From Candidatus Sumerlaeota bacterium (GTDB lineage: Bacteria > CG03 > SLGR01), in contig SLGR01000142.1 of NCBI GenBank assembly GCA_007136585.1, positions 1-26,994 on the forward strand: a stretch of DNA of 26,994 bases, in the 5' to 3' direction. Below, in pieces: positions 7,449 to 15,416 of this stretch; position 1 is the first letter of the stretch; every line of letters starts with the position of its first letter. A program made the position numbers and the translations under genes. The notes below the pieces were generated by a model. The model was not told where the DNA came from. It did no database searches and was given only the letters and a program-made list of their open reading frames with translations.

Positions 7449-7994
7449 ATGAGTCCGGATGAAAAGAATAAGTCAATTGACGAAAAGATAAGGAGTCTTG
7501 TTGAAGAGTACGGCGAGAAAGAACGCAGGGAAAAGGGTTTAAGAGAACGGGAAAAACTTAAATCCGGGAGGAAGCAGATAAATTCTATCTGGTTTCGCAG
7601 GGCGTTTATTTTAATCTCAGCGGCTTTTGTCTTATACCTTTATATTCTGGATCCTTTTTTTATCAACCCCCGGACCCCTGAGATTCTCTGGTTTTCCGGG
7701 TCCGCAGGTGAAGCGGATAATACTCTTCAGGAATGTATCGGAACTTTTTGGAGTATCAGGAGAGAGATTAACGTATACTATGCTGATAACAGGAGGTTCC
7801 CCGAAAACCTTGAAGATATTTTAGGCTCAGGCAGGCTTAAGGATTTTCCCCGGTGCCGTCAGAGCGGGCGAAGGTATGTTGTTGATAAAGAAGAAGGGCG
7901 CTCAATAGTTTCCTGTCCGGATCCGGATACTCACGGGGTAAAGAAGGTCTGGATGGATTTAAGGCAGGGCCCACCCCGTGTGGAAAGGCGTTAA
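7449..7994 (+). CDS. Membrane-anchored pseudopilin-like protein without a prepilin leader
   Basis: This 181-residue protein has a charged, probably coiled-coil cytoplasmic start (about 1-45) and one membrane helix (about 52-72, FILISAAFVLYLYILDPFF). An extracytoplasmic domain follows. That domain repeats the plan of the two pilin-like proteins downstream: a Cys at the start, REINVYYADNRRFPENLEDIL, a short loop, a second Cys after FP, and a final Cys before DPDTHGV. These match YYFD...FRDLY, PECPSGG and VVCSVHG in the neighbours. There is no G/FTLLE leader, so prepilin peptidase should not process it. It may be an inner-membrane scaffold or a minor-pilin-like assembly factor. It starts one base after the ATPase stop codon and 8 bases before the next pilin gene. 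The homology to pilins is inferred from the motif order only. Confidence 0.7.
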   Translation: MSPDEKNKSIDEKIRSLVEEYGEKERREKGLREREKLKSGRKQINSIWFRRAFILISAAFVLYLYILDPFFINPRTPEILWFSGSAGEADNTLQECIGTFWSIRREINVYYADNRRFPENLEDILGSGRLKDFPRCRQSGRRYVVDKEEGRSIVSCPDPDTHGVKKVWMDLRQGPPRVERR

Positions 7995-8002
7995 TCTGTA
8001 AT

Positions 8003-8656
8003 ATGAGAGAGAATAAAGGCTTTACGCTTCTGGAAATTCTGATAGCTATAGCTGTTATAGGCATAATTTCAGGGGGTTTTTACCTTAGAAGCGCGAGGCA
8101 GGCCCGTGAGCATACCGAAGAAAAAGCCTGCTTTCATAACCGCAGCGTTATAGCCCGGGCCGAATCCAGATATTACTTTGACCGCGAAACCCCCAGTTCA
8201 AATTTCCGGGACCTTTACGATTCCGGGTACATATCAGTAATACCCGAATGCCCTTCGGGCGGAGTTTACGCCTGGCTTCCCCCGGAAGAAACAGGCGGTG
8301 TTTTACAGTCTCAGGTTGTATGTTCGGTTCACGGTATTATAGAAGAAGAAAACGGAAACGGCGGTGAAGAAGCCCCCGAACTCCCGGATCATCCTGAGTG
8401 GGATCCGCAAACGGCTTATTCCGGGGGGAGTTATATTATTTTTGAATCAGGAGTGTACCGGGCCCGTTACTGGACCCGCGGGGATGAGCCGGGGAAACTT
8501 GCAAGCCCCTGGCAGGAGGTTACGGATCAGTGGCGCGATTTTAATATTTATCACGGTGGGGACATGGTTTTTTATGATGGTGTCGAATACAGGGCTAAAT
8601 GGTGGAATCAGAATGCCCGGCCGGATATATCGTCTGCCTGGGAATTAGCGGATTAG
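8003..8656 (+). CDS. Type IV pilin/pseudopilin with two C-terminal CBM5/12-like carbohydrate-binding repeats
   Basis: This 217-residue protein begins with a class III prepilin leader MRENKG, cut before Phe7, followed by FTLLEILIAIAVIGIISG (the conserved Glu is residue 11). The hydrophobic helix and a small globular part (about 30-115, with Cys pairs in PECPSGG and VVCSVHG) follow the GspG-type plan. After an acidic linker there are two tandem repeats of about 40 residues, from Trp133 and from Trp177. Both show the pattern W-x-aromatic-GG-x-aromatic, then Y-R-A-R/K-Y/W-W, then a final W. This is the signature of CBM5/12 chitin-binding modules. The protein would expose sugar-binding modules on a pseudopilus or pilus. 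The substrate (chitin, cellulose or another glycan) is not known. The N-terminal 320 bp are duplicated in the next gene. Confidence 0.85.
   Translation: MRENKGFTLLEILIAIAVIGIISGGFYLRSARQAREHTEEKACFHNRSVIARAESRYYFDRETPSSNFRDLYDSGYISVIPECPSGGVYAWLPPEETGGVLQSQVVCSVHGIIEEENGNGGEEAPELPDHPEWDPQTAYSGGSYIIFESGVYRARYWTRGDEPGKLASPWQEVTDQWRDFNIYHGGDMVFYDGVEYRAKWWNQNARPDISSAWELAD
8015..8334 (+). repeat. Pilin-module duplication, copy A
   Basis: These 320 bp encode the leader cleavage site, helix and globular pilin core. They align without length change to 8737-9056 with mostly scattered differences, and a block around TTACGATTCCGGGTACATAT is identical. Similarity stops where the C-terminal binding domains begin. 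Confidence 0.85.
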
Positions 8657-8703
8657 AAATAGAGCGGGGTGATCGCCTATCTGGCGGCGGAGGAAAATAA
8701 GTT

Positions 8704-9657
8704 ATGGTTACCGGGTTTAACATAAAAAAAAGCAGTAAAGGCTTTACTCTTCTGGAAATCCTGATAGCTATGGTCGTCATAGGCATAATTTCAGGGGGTT
8801 TCTACCTTAGAAGCGCGAGACAGGCCCGTCAGCAGGCTCAGGATAAAACCTGTTTTCATACCCGGGGGGTTATAGCCCGGGCGGGGTCCAGATATTATTT
8901 TGACCGCGAAACTCACCCTGCCCATTTCCGGGACCTTTACGATTCCGGGTACATATCAGTAATACCCGAATGCCCTTCGGGCGGAGTTTACGCCTGGCTC
9001 CTTCCGGAAGGGGGAGGAGGGTTTGAGAGTGTTCAGGTTGTATGCTCTGTTCACGGGTTCTCGGAAGAAGATCCCGAAGCCGCACCCGATGGAATAATTG
9101 AGTATGATTTCAATCATGGAAATGACGATGGCTGGACAAAAATAGGGAATAACTGGGAGGTAATAGACGGAAAATACTATGGCGGACCCGGGGGGGAGCA
9201 CCGTTCTTTTTACGGCAATGATGACTGGGAAGATTATACCATAGAGGTTGATGCCGCGCTTCTGGCCGGGACTCCTTCAGGGGGTTACGGGTACGGGATA
9301 TATTTCAGGGCCAGCGGGTATGAGGAAAGAGATACTCTTAACGCGTATGTCTTTCAGTATGATCCATTCTTTGGCGGCGGAGAGTTTATTTTCAGAAAAG
9401 TCGTCTCCGGTGGAGAAAGGGCGCCCACGGCCCGGGCTCCCGCCCCTGAGGGCTATAACTGGACGGGAGATGAGAAAAATATAAGAATAGAGGTCAGAGG
9501 AAATACATTTACGGCTTACATAAGCGATATAAACGGGGGAGGTGTGCCGGTTCTTACCGCAACTGACCCGGATTTCGGGGCCGGGGCGGTCGGTTTCAGA
9601 ACCTGGAGCGACTCAAGGGCCTCTTTTGACAATCTTATTGTAAGGCTCAAGGAGTAA
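8704..9657 (+). CDS. Type IV pilin/pseudopilin with a C-terminal concanavalin/lectin-like domain
   Basis: This 317-residue protein starts with a longer leader (MVTGFNIKKSSKG), cut before Phe14, then FTLLEILIAMVVIGIISG (Glu18). The pilin core (about 14-122) is nearly the same as in the preceding gene, including FRDLYDSGYISVIPECPSGG and VVCSVHG. From about residue 129 the sequence changes to a beta-rich domain. It begins DGIIEYDFNHGNDDGW, contains WEVIDGKYYGG, DYTIEVDA, YGIYFRA, IRIEVRGNTFTAYI and AGAVGFRTW, and ends SFDNLIV. This pattern is typical of the concanavalin-like LamG, CBM66 and DUF1080 group that binds or cleaves sugars. I see no clear catalytic pair, so binding is more likely than hydrolysis. 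It is preceded by a GGCGGAGGAAA ribosome binding site and probably shares the pseudopilus with the CBM5/12 protein. Confidence 0.83.
   Translation: MVTGFNIKKSSKGFTLLEILIAMVVIGIISGGFYLRSARQARQQAQDKTCFHTRGVIARAGSRYYFDRETHPAHFRDLYDSGYISVIPECPSGGVYAWLLPEGGGGFESVQVVCSVHGFSEEDPEAAPDGIIEYDFNHGNDDGWTKIGNNWEVIDGKYYGGPGGEHRSFYGNDDWEDYTIEVDAALLAGTPSGGYGYGIYFRASGYEERDTLNAYVFQYDPFFGGGEFIFRKVVSGGERAPTARAPAPEGYNWTGDEKNIRIEVRGNTFTAYISDINGGGVPVLTATDPDFGAGAVGFRTWSDSRASFDNLIVRLKE
8737..9056 (+). repeat. Pilin-module duplication, copy B
   Basis: This is the second copy of the 320-bp pilin module (see 8015-8334). Flanking sequence on both sides differs, so only the module was copied or homogenised. Confidence 0.85.
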
Positions 9658-9684
9658 ATTGATACTGAAAGGAAGGGAGTCAAT

Positions 9685-10110
9685 ATGTCAGGCGGAAAAT
9701 CAATAAACGAGATTAATATAGGAGACAGGGAGAGCGTTACGGTAACCCTTAATGAAGATAATGTAAAGGCCTTTGCCGAGGCCACGGGGGATTACAACCC
9801 TATACATATGGACGAGGAACACGCTAAAGGCTCACAGTTCGGAAGAAGGGTTGTTCACGGGGTGCTCCTTACCGGGATAGTATCCGGTATACTTGGAACC
9901 AAACTCCCCGGCCTCGGGACCGTGGCCCGGGAGATGGACGCGAAGTTCAGCCGTCCGGCCTTTATAGGGGATACGGTTACGGCGACCGTGGAGCTTACGG
10001 AGAAAAAGGAAAGGTTTAATATCTGTATATTTAAGTATACGGTTGTAAACCAGGACGGAAAGACCGTGGTCCGGGGCCGTGCGGTAGTCCTGCCTAAGAT
10101 CATACAGTAA
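9685..10110 (+). CDS. MaoC-like (R)-specific enoyl-CoA hydratase
   Basis: The 141-residue protein has a single hot-dog fold. The hydratase-2 motif is complete: AEATGDYNPIHMDEEHAKGSQFG, with catalytic Asp36 and His41, then RRVVHGVLLTGIVSGILG. Length and layout match PhaJ-type (R)-specific enoyl-CoA hydratases, which act on 2-enoyl-CoA or acyl-carrier-protein substrates in the cytoplasm. Some family members instead act in fatty acid synthesis or side-chain modification, so the physiological substrate is open. A strong ribosome binding site (GGAAGGGAG) precedes the ATG. It lies 28 bases after the pilin gene and 66 bases before a PAC2-family gene, with no functional link to either that I can see. 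Confidence 0.85.
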   Translation: MSGGKSINEINIGDRESVTVTLNEDNVKAFAEATGDYNPIHMDEEHAKGSQFGRRVVHGVLLTGIVSGILGTKLPGLGTVAREMDAKFSRPAFIGDTVTATVELTEKKERFNICIFKYTVVNQDGKTVVRGRAVVLPKIIQ

Positions 10111-10176
10111 GGATAAAATTTTAAGGGTATTGAAAAGGCGGAGCGTTATCTTTATCATTAGTTAGCGGGAAATATT

Positions 10177-11100
10177 ATGAGTATAAAAATAATAAAAAAA
10201 CCTGATATAGAGACGCCGCTTTTCCTGGCCGGATGGCCGGGGATGGGAAACGTGGGGGTCATAGCTGTAAACTACGCCAGGAAAGCCGTGGGGGCGGAGA
10301 AGTTCGCGGAGGTGGATATGACCAGGTATACCGTTCCGGATGCCGTTAATGTCAGGAACGGGCTGGCGGTGCTTCCCCCTCGCCCGACCTGCCGGCTCTA
10401 CTACAGCCGCGACCCTGCCGCGGTCTTCTTTGAAGGGGAGGTTCAGCTTTCCGGGCGGGCCGCTTCGGAGGTTATCTCGGAGATACTGGATTTTGCCGGC
10501 ACCCTGGGAGTAAAAAGGATGTTTACCGGGGCGGCATTTGCAAGCAACCTTTCAAGCAGAGAGCCTTCATTCGTTTACGGGGCCGCCAATGAAAGAAAGC
10601 TCAGGGGGCACCTGCGCAAACTTAACGTCCGGATGATGCCTGAAGGGCAGATATCCGGGATGAACGGGACTCTGATAGGTTTTGCCGGGCAGAGAAAGAT
10701 AGAGGCGGCCTGCCTGCTTGCCACTATGCCGATCTACGCCGTAAGCATACCGAACCCTAAGGCCTCGCTCGCCCTGGTGGAGGTATTTGAGCAGCTGCTG
10801 GAGGCGGATATAGACAAGGAGAAGCTTCACAGTCAGGGCAGGGATATGGAAGAGAATATGGTTGTGATAGAAGAGAAGATTCGCGAGATATTTCCCATGG
10901 TCCTCTCGGAGCAGGAGAAAGAGTCGATAAATATGGAAGATGACAAGATACCCGCCTATATAATCGACAAGATAGAGAGGCTTTTCGCAGAGGCCCGGCG
11001 TGACAGGACCCTGGCCGAGCGCCTTAAGAAGGAGCTTGACCGCTGGAACCTTTACGAGCATTACGAAGACAGGTTCCTTGACCTGTTTAAGGAAGATTAA
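10177..11100 (+). CDS. PAC2-family protein (proteasome-assembly-chaperone-like fold)
   Basis: This 307-residue soluble protein starts with FLAGWPGMGNVGVIAVNYA, followed by FEGEVQLSGRAASEVISEIL, FTGAAFAS, the GQISGMNGTLIG loop and the ATMPIYAVSIPNPKASLALVEVF segment. This is the order of conserved blocks in the PAC2 superfamily. A charged helical tail (about 205-307) is probably coiled coil. Bacterial PAC2 proteins have no agreed function, although the family includes eukaryotic proteasome assembly chaperones. No proteasome genes are visible here. It stands alone between the MaoC gene and the hydrogenase maturation genes, with 58 bases before the first possible start of hydG. Confidence 0.8.
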   Translation: MSIKIIKKPDIETPLFLAGWPGMGNVGVIAVNYARKAVGAEKFAEVDMTRYTVPDAVNVRNGLAVLPPRPTCRLYYSRDPAAVFFEGEVQLSGRAASEVISEILDFAGTLGVKRMFTGAAFASNLSSREPSFVYGAANERKLRGHLRKLNVRMMPEGQISGMNGTLIGFAGQRKIEAACLLATMPIYAVSIPNPKASLALVEVFEQLLEADIDKEKLHSQGRDMEENMVVIEEKIREIFPMVLSEQEKESINMEDDKIPAYIIDKIERLFAEARRDRTLAERLKKELDRWNLYEHYEDRFLDLFKED

Positions 11101-11158
11101 CCCCACCTTTTTTGTTTTAGTTTCCGGGTAATCCGGTCGCTTGCATAAACCGGAGAAA

Positions 11159-11224
11159 ATGAGTAATAATGTTTCAGGGTTTGTGAAAAATATCACAAAG
11201 TACAGGGAGGCAGGTTATCAGTAA
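11159..11224 (+). other. Short reading frame that may be the displaced 5' end of hydG
   Basis: ATG at 11159 with GGAG a few bases upstream opens a 21-codon frame, ending EAGYQ before TAA. It overlaps the start of the HydG frame, offset by one base. HydG proteins normally carry about 20 residues before the FIDE/FIND block, which is what this frame would supply. It could be a frameshifted 5' end, a sequencing error or a coupling leader peptide. Confidence 0.5.
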
Positions 11225-12605
11225 CGCAAATTTCATAGATGAAGGATATATCCACGGTCTCATAAAAGCGGGGGAGGAGCCCGGCTCCGCTAAGGTAAAC
11301 CGTATTCTTGAGAAGGCCCTTGAGCTCAAGGGGCTTGAGACAGAAGAGGGCGCGGTTCTTTTAAACCTTACCCGCCCGGAGCAGCTCGGGAAGCTTTTTA
11401 ACGCGGCGGGGAAGATAAAAGAGCAGATATACGGAAACCGGCTGGTCATATTCGCCCCGCTCTACGTATCCAACTACTGCTCCAATAACTGTCTTTACTG
11501 CGGGTTCAGGAAGGATAATCTCAATATCCGGAGAAGATGCCTCTCCCCGGACGAGGTGAGGGACGAGGCCCGCGCGCTCCTTGAGGAGGGGCATAAACGC
11601 GCCCTTATGCTTATGGGCGAGTCGGAGAGGGAGTGTTCTTTTGACCGTTTCCTTGAATCAATAGAGGCCGCATACAGCGCGCGAGATGAGAAGGGAAGCT
11701 CCGTCAGGCGGATAAACGTTGAGATACCTCCCCAGCCCCCTGAGAACCTCCGGAAACTTTCCCGGGCCCGGATAGGGACCTATACGGTCTTTCAGGAGAC
11801 CTACCACAGGAAAACATACGAGATGATGCACCCCTCCGGGCCTAAAAGCAGTTACCTGGACCGCCTGTATGCCATGGACGAGGCTCTTTCAAACGGTCTT
11901 AACGATGTCGGGATAGGGGCCCTTTTCGGGCTTTACGATTACAGGTTCGAGGTTCTCTCCCTGATAGAACACTCAAGACACCTGGACAGCAAGTTCGGGG
12001 TGGGGCCCCATACCATATCGGTACCCAGGGTGGAACCTGCCGAAGGCGCGCCTCTGGCCTCCGCTCCCCCGAGCGGTGTCAGCGACGGGGAGATGAAGAA
12101 AATAGTCGCGGTCCTGAGATGCGCCGTTCCCTATACGGGGATAATACTCTCTACCCGTGAGACCGCCAGTCTCAGGGACGAGCTTTTCTCTCTGGGGGTC
12201 TCCCAGATAAGCGCCGGCTCAAAGACAGGCCCCGGCGGGTACTCAAGACCCGGGAGCGGAACCCAGTTCTCTCTTAATGATACCCGCCGGACCGGCGAGG
12301 TAATAGATTCGCTTATAATGCAGGGGTATATCCCTTCTTTCTGCACGGGGTGCTACCGGCTGGGTCGCGTCGGGGAGGATTTTATGGAACTTGCAAAACC
12401 CGGCCTCATAAAACTCCACTGCCTTCCTAACGCTCTTCTTACGCTAAAGGAGTACCTGCAGGATTACGCCGGTCCCGAAGCCAGGGAGAAGGGGGAGGCC
12501 CTTATAGAAAAGGAGCTGGGCTCCGTCCCGGATCCGGCTCGCCGGGAAAAGACCAGGGAGAACTTAAAGAAAATAGAAGATGGCGAAAGAGACATATATT
12601 TCTGA
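11217..12605 (+). CDS. hydG: [FeFe]-hydrogenase maturase HydG (radical SAM); start unresolved
   Basis: HydG cleaves tyrosine to give the CO and CN ligands of the H-cluster. The radical SAM triad CSNNCLYC lies at 11478-11501, after the family block GNRLVIFAPLYVSNY. The C-terminal cluster that separates HydG from ThiH is present as SFCTGCYRLGR, with a further Cys in LHCLPNALLTLKEYL. The reading frame is open from 11187, but has no ATG, GTG or TTG before the GTG at 11556, which is downstream of the essential cysteines. Family similarity begins at NANFIDEGYIHGL (about 11223). An ATG at 11159 in another frame encodes 21 residues and stops at TAA (11222-11224); removing one base there would join it to this frame with a normal HydG length. 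The listed start is only the first codon after GGGAGG (11205-11210). The 3' end overlaps hydE. Confidence 0.88.
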   Translation: MSNANFIDEGYIHGLIKAGEEPGSAKVNRILEKALELKGLETEEGAVLLNLTRPEQLGKLFNAAGKIKEQIYGNRLVIFAPLYVSNYCSNNCLYCGFRKDNLNIRRRCLSPDEVRDEARALLEEGHKRALMLMGESERECSFDRFLESIEAAYSARDEKGSSVRRINVEIPPQPPENLRKLSRARIGTYTVFQETYHRKTYEMMHPSGPKSSYLDRLYAMDEALSNGLNDVGIGALFGLYDYRFEVLSLIEHSRHLDSKFGVGPHTISVPRVEPAEGAPLASAPPSGVSDGEMKKIVAVLRCAVPYTGIILSTRETASLRDELFSLGVSQISAGSKTGPGGYSRPGSGTQFSLNDTRRTGEVIDSLIMQGYIPSFCTGCYRLGRVGEDFMELAKPGLIKLHCLPNALLTLKEYLQDYAGPEAREKGEALIEKELGSVPDPARREKTRENLKKIEDGERDIYF

Positions 12606-13644
12606 TTGCATAGGGGACCTTGAGTTTCTTATAACCTCTTCCGGGGAAGAGCAGGCCCGCCTGATTGAGAAGGCCGGGAGCGTAAGAAGGGAGCAGGTCG
12701 GGGAGAAGGTGTATTTCAGGGGGCTAATAGAGTTTTCAAATATATGCGGTAACCCCTGCCCTTACTGCGGTATAAACAGGGACCGGAAGATAGACCGCTA
12801 CAGGATGAGCCCGGAGGAGGTGGTTGATGCGGCGCGGTTCTGTATTGAGTACGGGTGTGTTTCCCTTGTCCTTCAGTCCGGGGAGGAGCGTTCCGGTGAG
12901 TTTACGGGGTATGTTGAGGATATCCTTGGTAGCATATTCAGAGAGTACCCGGGGGTATCTGTAACGCTGAGCGCAGGGGAGCAGGACCGCCAGGTCTACC
13001 GGAGGTTCCGCCGGTCGGGCGCGGAGAGGTATCTCCTCAGGATAGAGAGTTCCGAGCGGGAACTTTACCGTAAGCTTCATCACGGCTCAATGTCTTTTGA
13101 AGAACGGGCTGAGTGTATTATGGCCCTGCGCGAAGAAGGGTTCCAGGTCGGGACAGGCGTAATGATAGGGCTCCCCGGGCAGAGCGCGCGCTCCCTTGCC
13201 CGCGACCTGCTCTTTATGAGGGAAACCGATGTTGATATGGTCGGAATGGGCCCGTATATACCGGTAAAGGGGGAGAAGGAGCTTGAGAGCCCCTATACTC
13301 CCGGAGAGCGGCTCAGTATGACGCTCAATATGACGGCTCTTCTGAGGCTTCTTATGCCCGATATAAACATAGCCGCGGCCTCGGCTCTCCAGGCCCTTGA
13401 CCCTCAGGGAAGGGAGAAGGCCCTTAAGGCCGGGGCAAACGTCATAATGCCTCTTATGACCCCGGCGCGGTACAGGGTCCTTTACTCGCTCTACGAGGGG
13501 AAACCCTGCCTGGAGGAGAGAGCTTCTGATTGTCTGGGATGTATCACCGGGAGGGTGAAGAGCGCGGGGCTTATCCCTGCTCCGGGGGAGAAGGGGGATT
13601 CTCTGAGGTATCTCAGGAGGGTAAAGAGTGTCTGCTCCGGTTGA
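12580..13644 (+). CDS. hydE: [FeFe]-hydrogenase maturase HydE (radical SAM)
   Basis: The 354-residue enzyme uses S-adenosylmethionine to build part of the diiron precursor of the H-cluster. The radical SAM motif is C56-x3-C60-x2-C63 within FSNICGNPCPYCGINRDR. HydE-typical segments follow: YRMSPEEVVDAA, VLQSGEE, HHGSMSFEERAECI, GVMIGLPGQS and MGPYIPVKGEKELE, and the C-terminal AASALQALDPQGREKAL with MPLMTPARYR. Biotin synthase, a related family, lacks this combination. The gene overlaps hydG by 26 bases and hydF by 17 bases, so all three maturases are translationally coupled. No optional second iron-sulfur cluster is obvious. Confidence 0.95.
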   Translation: MAKETYISDCIGDLEFLITSSGEEQARLIEKAGSVRREQVGEKVYFRGLIEFSNICGNPCPYCGINRDRKIDRYRMSPEEVVDAARFCIEYGCVSLVLQSGEERSGEFTGYVEDILGSIFREYPGVSVTLSAGEQDRQVYRRFRRSGAERYLLRIESSERELYRKLHHGSMSFEERAECIMALREEGFQVGTGVMIGLPGQSARSLARDLLFMRETDVDMVGMGPYIPVKGEKELESPYTPGERLSMTLNMTALLRLLMPDINIAAASALQALDPQGREKALKAGANVIMPLMTPARYRVLYSLYEGKPCLEERASDCLGCITGRVKSAGLIPAPGEKGDSLRYLRRVKSVCSG

Positions 13645-14911
13645 GCGCAGGAATATAGGGATATTCGGCCGGGTTAACTCCGGGAAGAGCACGCTTATGA
13701 ACCTGATCACGCAGGAAGAGACCTCCATAGTGGACTCCCATCCCGGGACGACCGCCGATACAAGGAAAGCCCTTATGGAGATACACGGGCTGGGACCTAT
13801 AGCGCTTTATGATACCGCCGGCGCGGACGAAGGGGGGTGCCTGGGAGAGAAAAAGAAGAAAAAGGTGCTTGCCGGGATAGAGGAATCCGACCTGGTTCTG
13901 CTTATGATAGATTCATCCTCGGAAGTTCTTGATATGGAAGAGGAGATACTTAAACACTCACGGTTGCATAACAGGCGGGTCTGCATAGTTTATAACGATT
14001 TCAGGGGGCGTCCCCGCCGCCCTCCCGAGGAGTTCGCCGGCCGGTACCCGTTCCTGAAGTTTCTGCCCTTCATATCGCTGGAGGCCGTGGATACTTCCGC
14101 GCGGGGAAGGCTTATAGATTTTATGGCTGAGAATTTACAGGATGAGAAGAAAGAACCTGAGCTTCTGCCCTTCCTGAAAAGGGACAGGTTTTACGCCCTT
14201 ATAATACCGATGGACGTTGAAACCCCTTCAGGGAGGCTCCTCCGCCCCCAGGCTATGGTTGAGGAGTATATAATCAGGAACTGGGCCTGGCCGGCGGCAT
14301 ACCGTCTTGACCTCTCCGCGGCAAGATCCCCGGATCCCGGGAAAAGGGATGCCGAACTCAGAAGGTTTTTCCGGTTTATGGAGAGTCTCGGGAACCCCGC
14401 CGGGGTTATAACGGATTCACAGGCCATTGAAGAAGTAGTAGGTATGGTTGAGCCCGGGGTCTTGCTTACGAGCTTCTCAATAGTTATGATTAACTACTTC
14501 AGCCGGGGAAACCTCTCCAGGTTCGCGGACGGAATGAGAACCCTGGAGACCCTGAACCCGGGGGACCGGGTCCTTGTGGTGGAAGCCTGCACCCACAGCA
14601 GGATAGGCGAGGATATAGGAACGGTTCAGATCCCGGGGCTTTTTGAGCAACTCTACCCGGGAGTTATACTGGAGCACAGTTTCGGAAAAGAGCTTTTTGA
14701 GATAAGGGGTATTGAGAAATATTCCCTGCTGATACATTGCGGGGCCTGCATGCTGAGCTCCCAGAAGCTTGGGGCCCGGATGAGGGACCTTGACGCGGCG
14801 GGAGTCCCGTACACAAATTACGGGCTATTCCTGGCCGGCGCTCGCGGAGATGAGACCCTGGAAAGGGTACTGGAGCCCTGGGGCATTTCAAACAGGAAGG
14901 AGAAAGAATAA
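13628..14911 (+). CDS. hydF: [FeFe]-hydrogenase maturation GTPase HydF
   Basis: The 427-residue scaffold protein receives the diiron subcluster from HydE and HydG and delivers it to HydA. Its N-terminal GTPase domain shows the P-loop GRVNSGKST (about 13-21), the switch TTADTR and DTAGADEGG. A dimerisation domain and the C-terminal cluster-binding domain follow, with EACTHSR and, about 50 residues later, IHCGACMLSS. Together these form the CxH...HCxxC ligand set for the [4Fe-4S] cluster. The start is GTG at 13628, chosen because AGGAGG (13615-13620) lies at ideal spacing and the protein then begins at the expected point before the P-loop. It overlaps the end of hydE. Confidence 0.95.
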   Translation: MSAPVERRNIGIFGRVNSGKSTLMNLITQEETSIVDSHPGTTADTRKALMEIHGLGPIALYDTAGADEGGCLGEKKKKKVLAGIEESDLVLLMIDSSSEVLDMEEEILKHSRLHNRRVCIVYNDFRGRPRRPPEEFAGRYPFLKFLPFISLEAVDTSARGRLIDFMAENLQDEKKEPELLPFLKRDRFYALIIPMDVETPSGRLLRPQAMVEEYIIRNWAWPAAYRLDLSAARSPDPGKRDAELRRFFRFMESLGNPAGVITDSQAIEEVVGMVEPGVLLTSFSIVMINYFSRGNLSRFADGMRTLETLNPGDRVLVVEACTHSRIGEDIGTVQIPGLFEQLYPGVILEHSFGKELFEIRGIEKYSLLIHCGACMLSSQKLGARMRDLDAAGVPYTNYGLFLAGARGDETLERVLEPWGISNRKEKE

Positions 14912-14912
14912 C

Positions 14913-15416
14913 TTGAAAGCAGCACTTAAAAAAGAAATTGACGGGATAATAAAATCGTATGACGGGACTCATGGATCGCTTCTGGGTATCCTGGAGGAGA
15001 TACAGAAGCGCAACCCCCATAATTACCTTCCCGAGAAAACACTGGCCTATACGGCGAAAAAGACCGGCATTCCACCGGCGAAGGTTTACGGGGTTGTGAC
15101 ATTTTATTCCTTTTTCAGTCTGATTCCGCAGGGAAAACACTGTATTTCCATATGCCGCGGGACCGCCTGTCACACCAAGGGTTCAAGAAAGCTTCTTGAT
15201 TACCTGAGGAGCTCCTTTGAATTCGAGGGGGATACAGGAGGGGACGCTAAGCTTTTCATAACTACGAAAGACCGCTATCTTACCGTAAGAACAGTGGCCT
15301 GTTTCGGGCAGTGCGCCCTTGCGCCTGTTATTGAGGTTGACGGGAAAATATACGGCTCTGTCACGGTAGAAGAACTTAAGAAGATACTGAAGAAACTTAA
15401 AGGAAGCAGGCAATGA
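14913..15416 (+). CDS. hydC: HydC/NuoE-like [2Fe-2S] subunit of hydrogenase 1
   Basis: This 167-residue thioredoxin-fold ferredoxin forms part of the diaphorase core with HydB. The family block KTGIPPAKVYGVVTFYSFF is present. The four cluster ligands are Cys81 and Cys86 (CRGTAC) and Cys130 and Cys134 (CFGQC). The start is taken as TTG at 14913, one base after the hydF stop. It has GGAAGGAG upstream, and the downstream residues (KAALKKEIDGII) are what the family begins with. The frame can be extended upstream to 14790, but this would be hydF-antiphase sequence without family similarity. The stop overlaps the hydB start codon (ATGA), which indicates coupling. Confidence 0.9.
   Translation: MKAALKKEIDGIIKSYDGTHGSLLGILEEIQKRNPHNYLPEKTLAYTAKKTGIPPAKVYGVVTFYSFFSLIPQGKHCISICRGTACHTKGSRKLLDYLRSSFEFEGDTGGDAKLFITTKDRYLTVRTVACFGQCALAPVIEVDGKIYGSVTVEELKKILKKLKGSRQ

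Noticed and set aside
14790-14912. Upstream extension of the first hydC
   Set aside because: It lies inside hydF in another phase and lacks NuoE similarity. TTG at 14913 has a good ribosome binding site.
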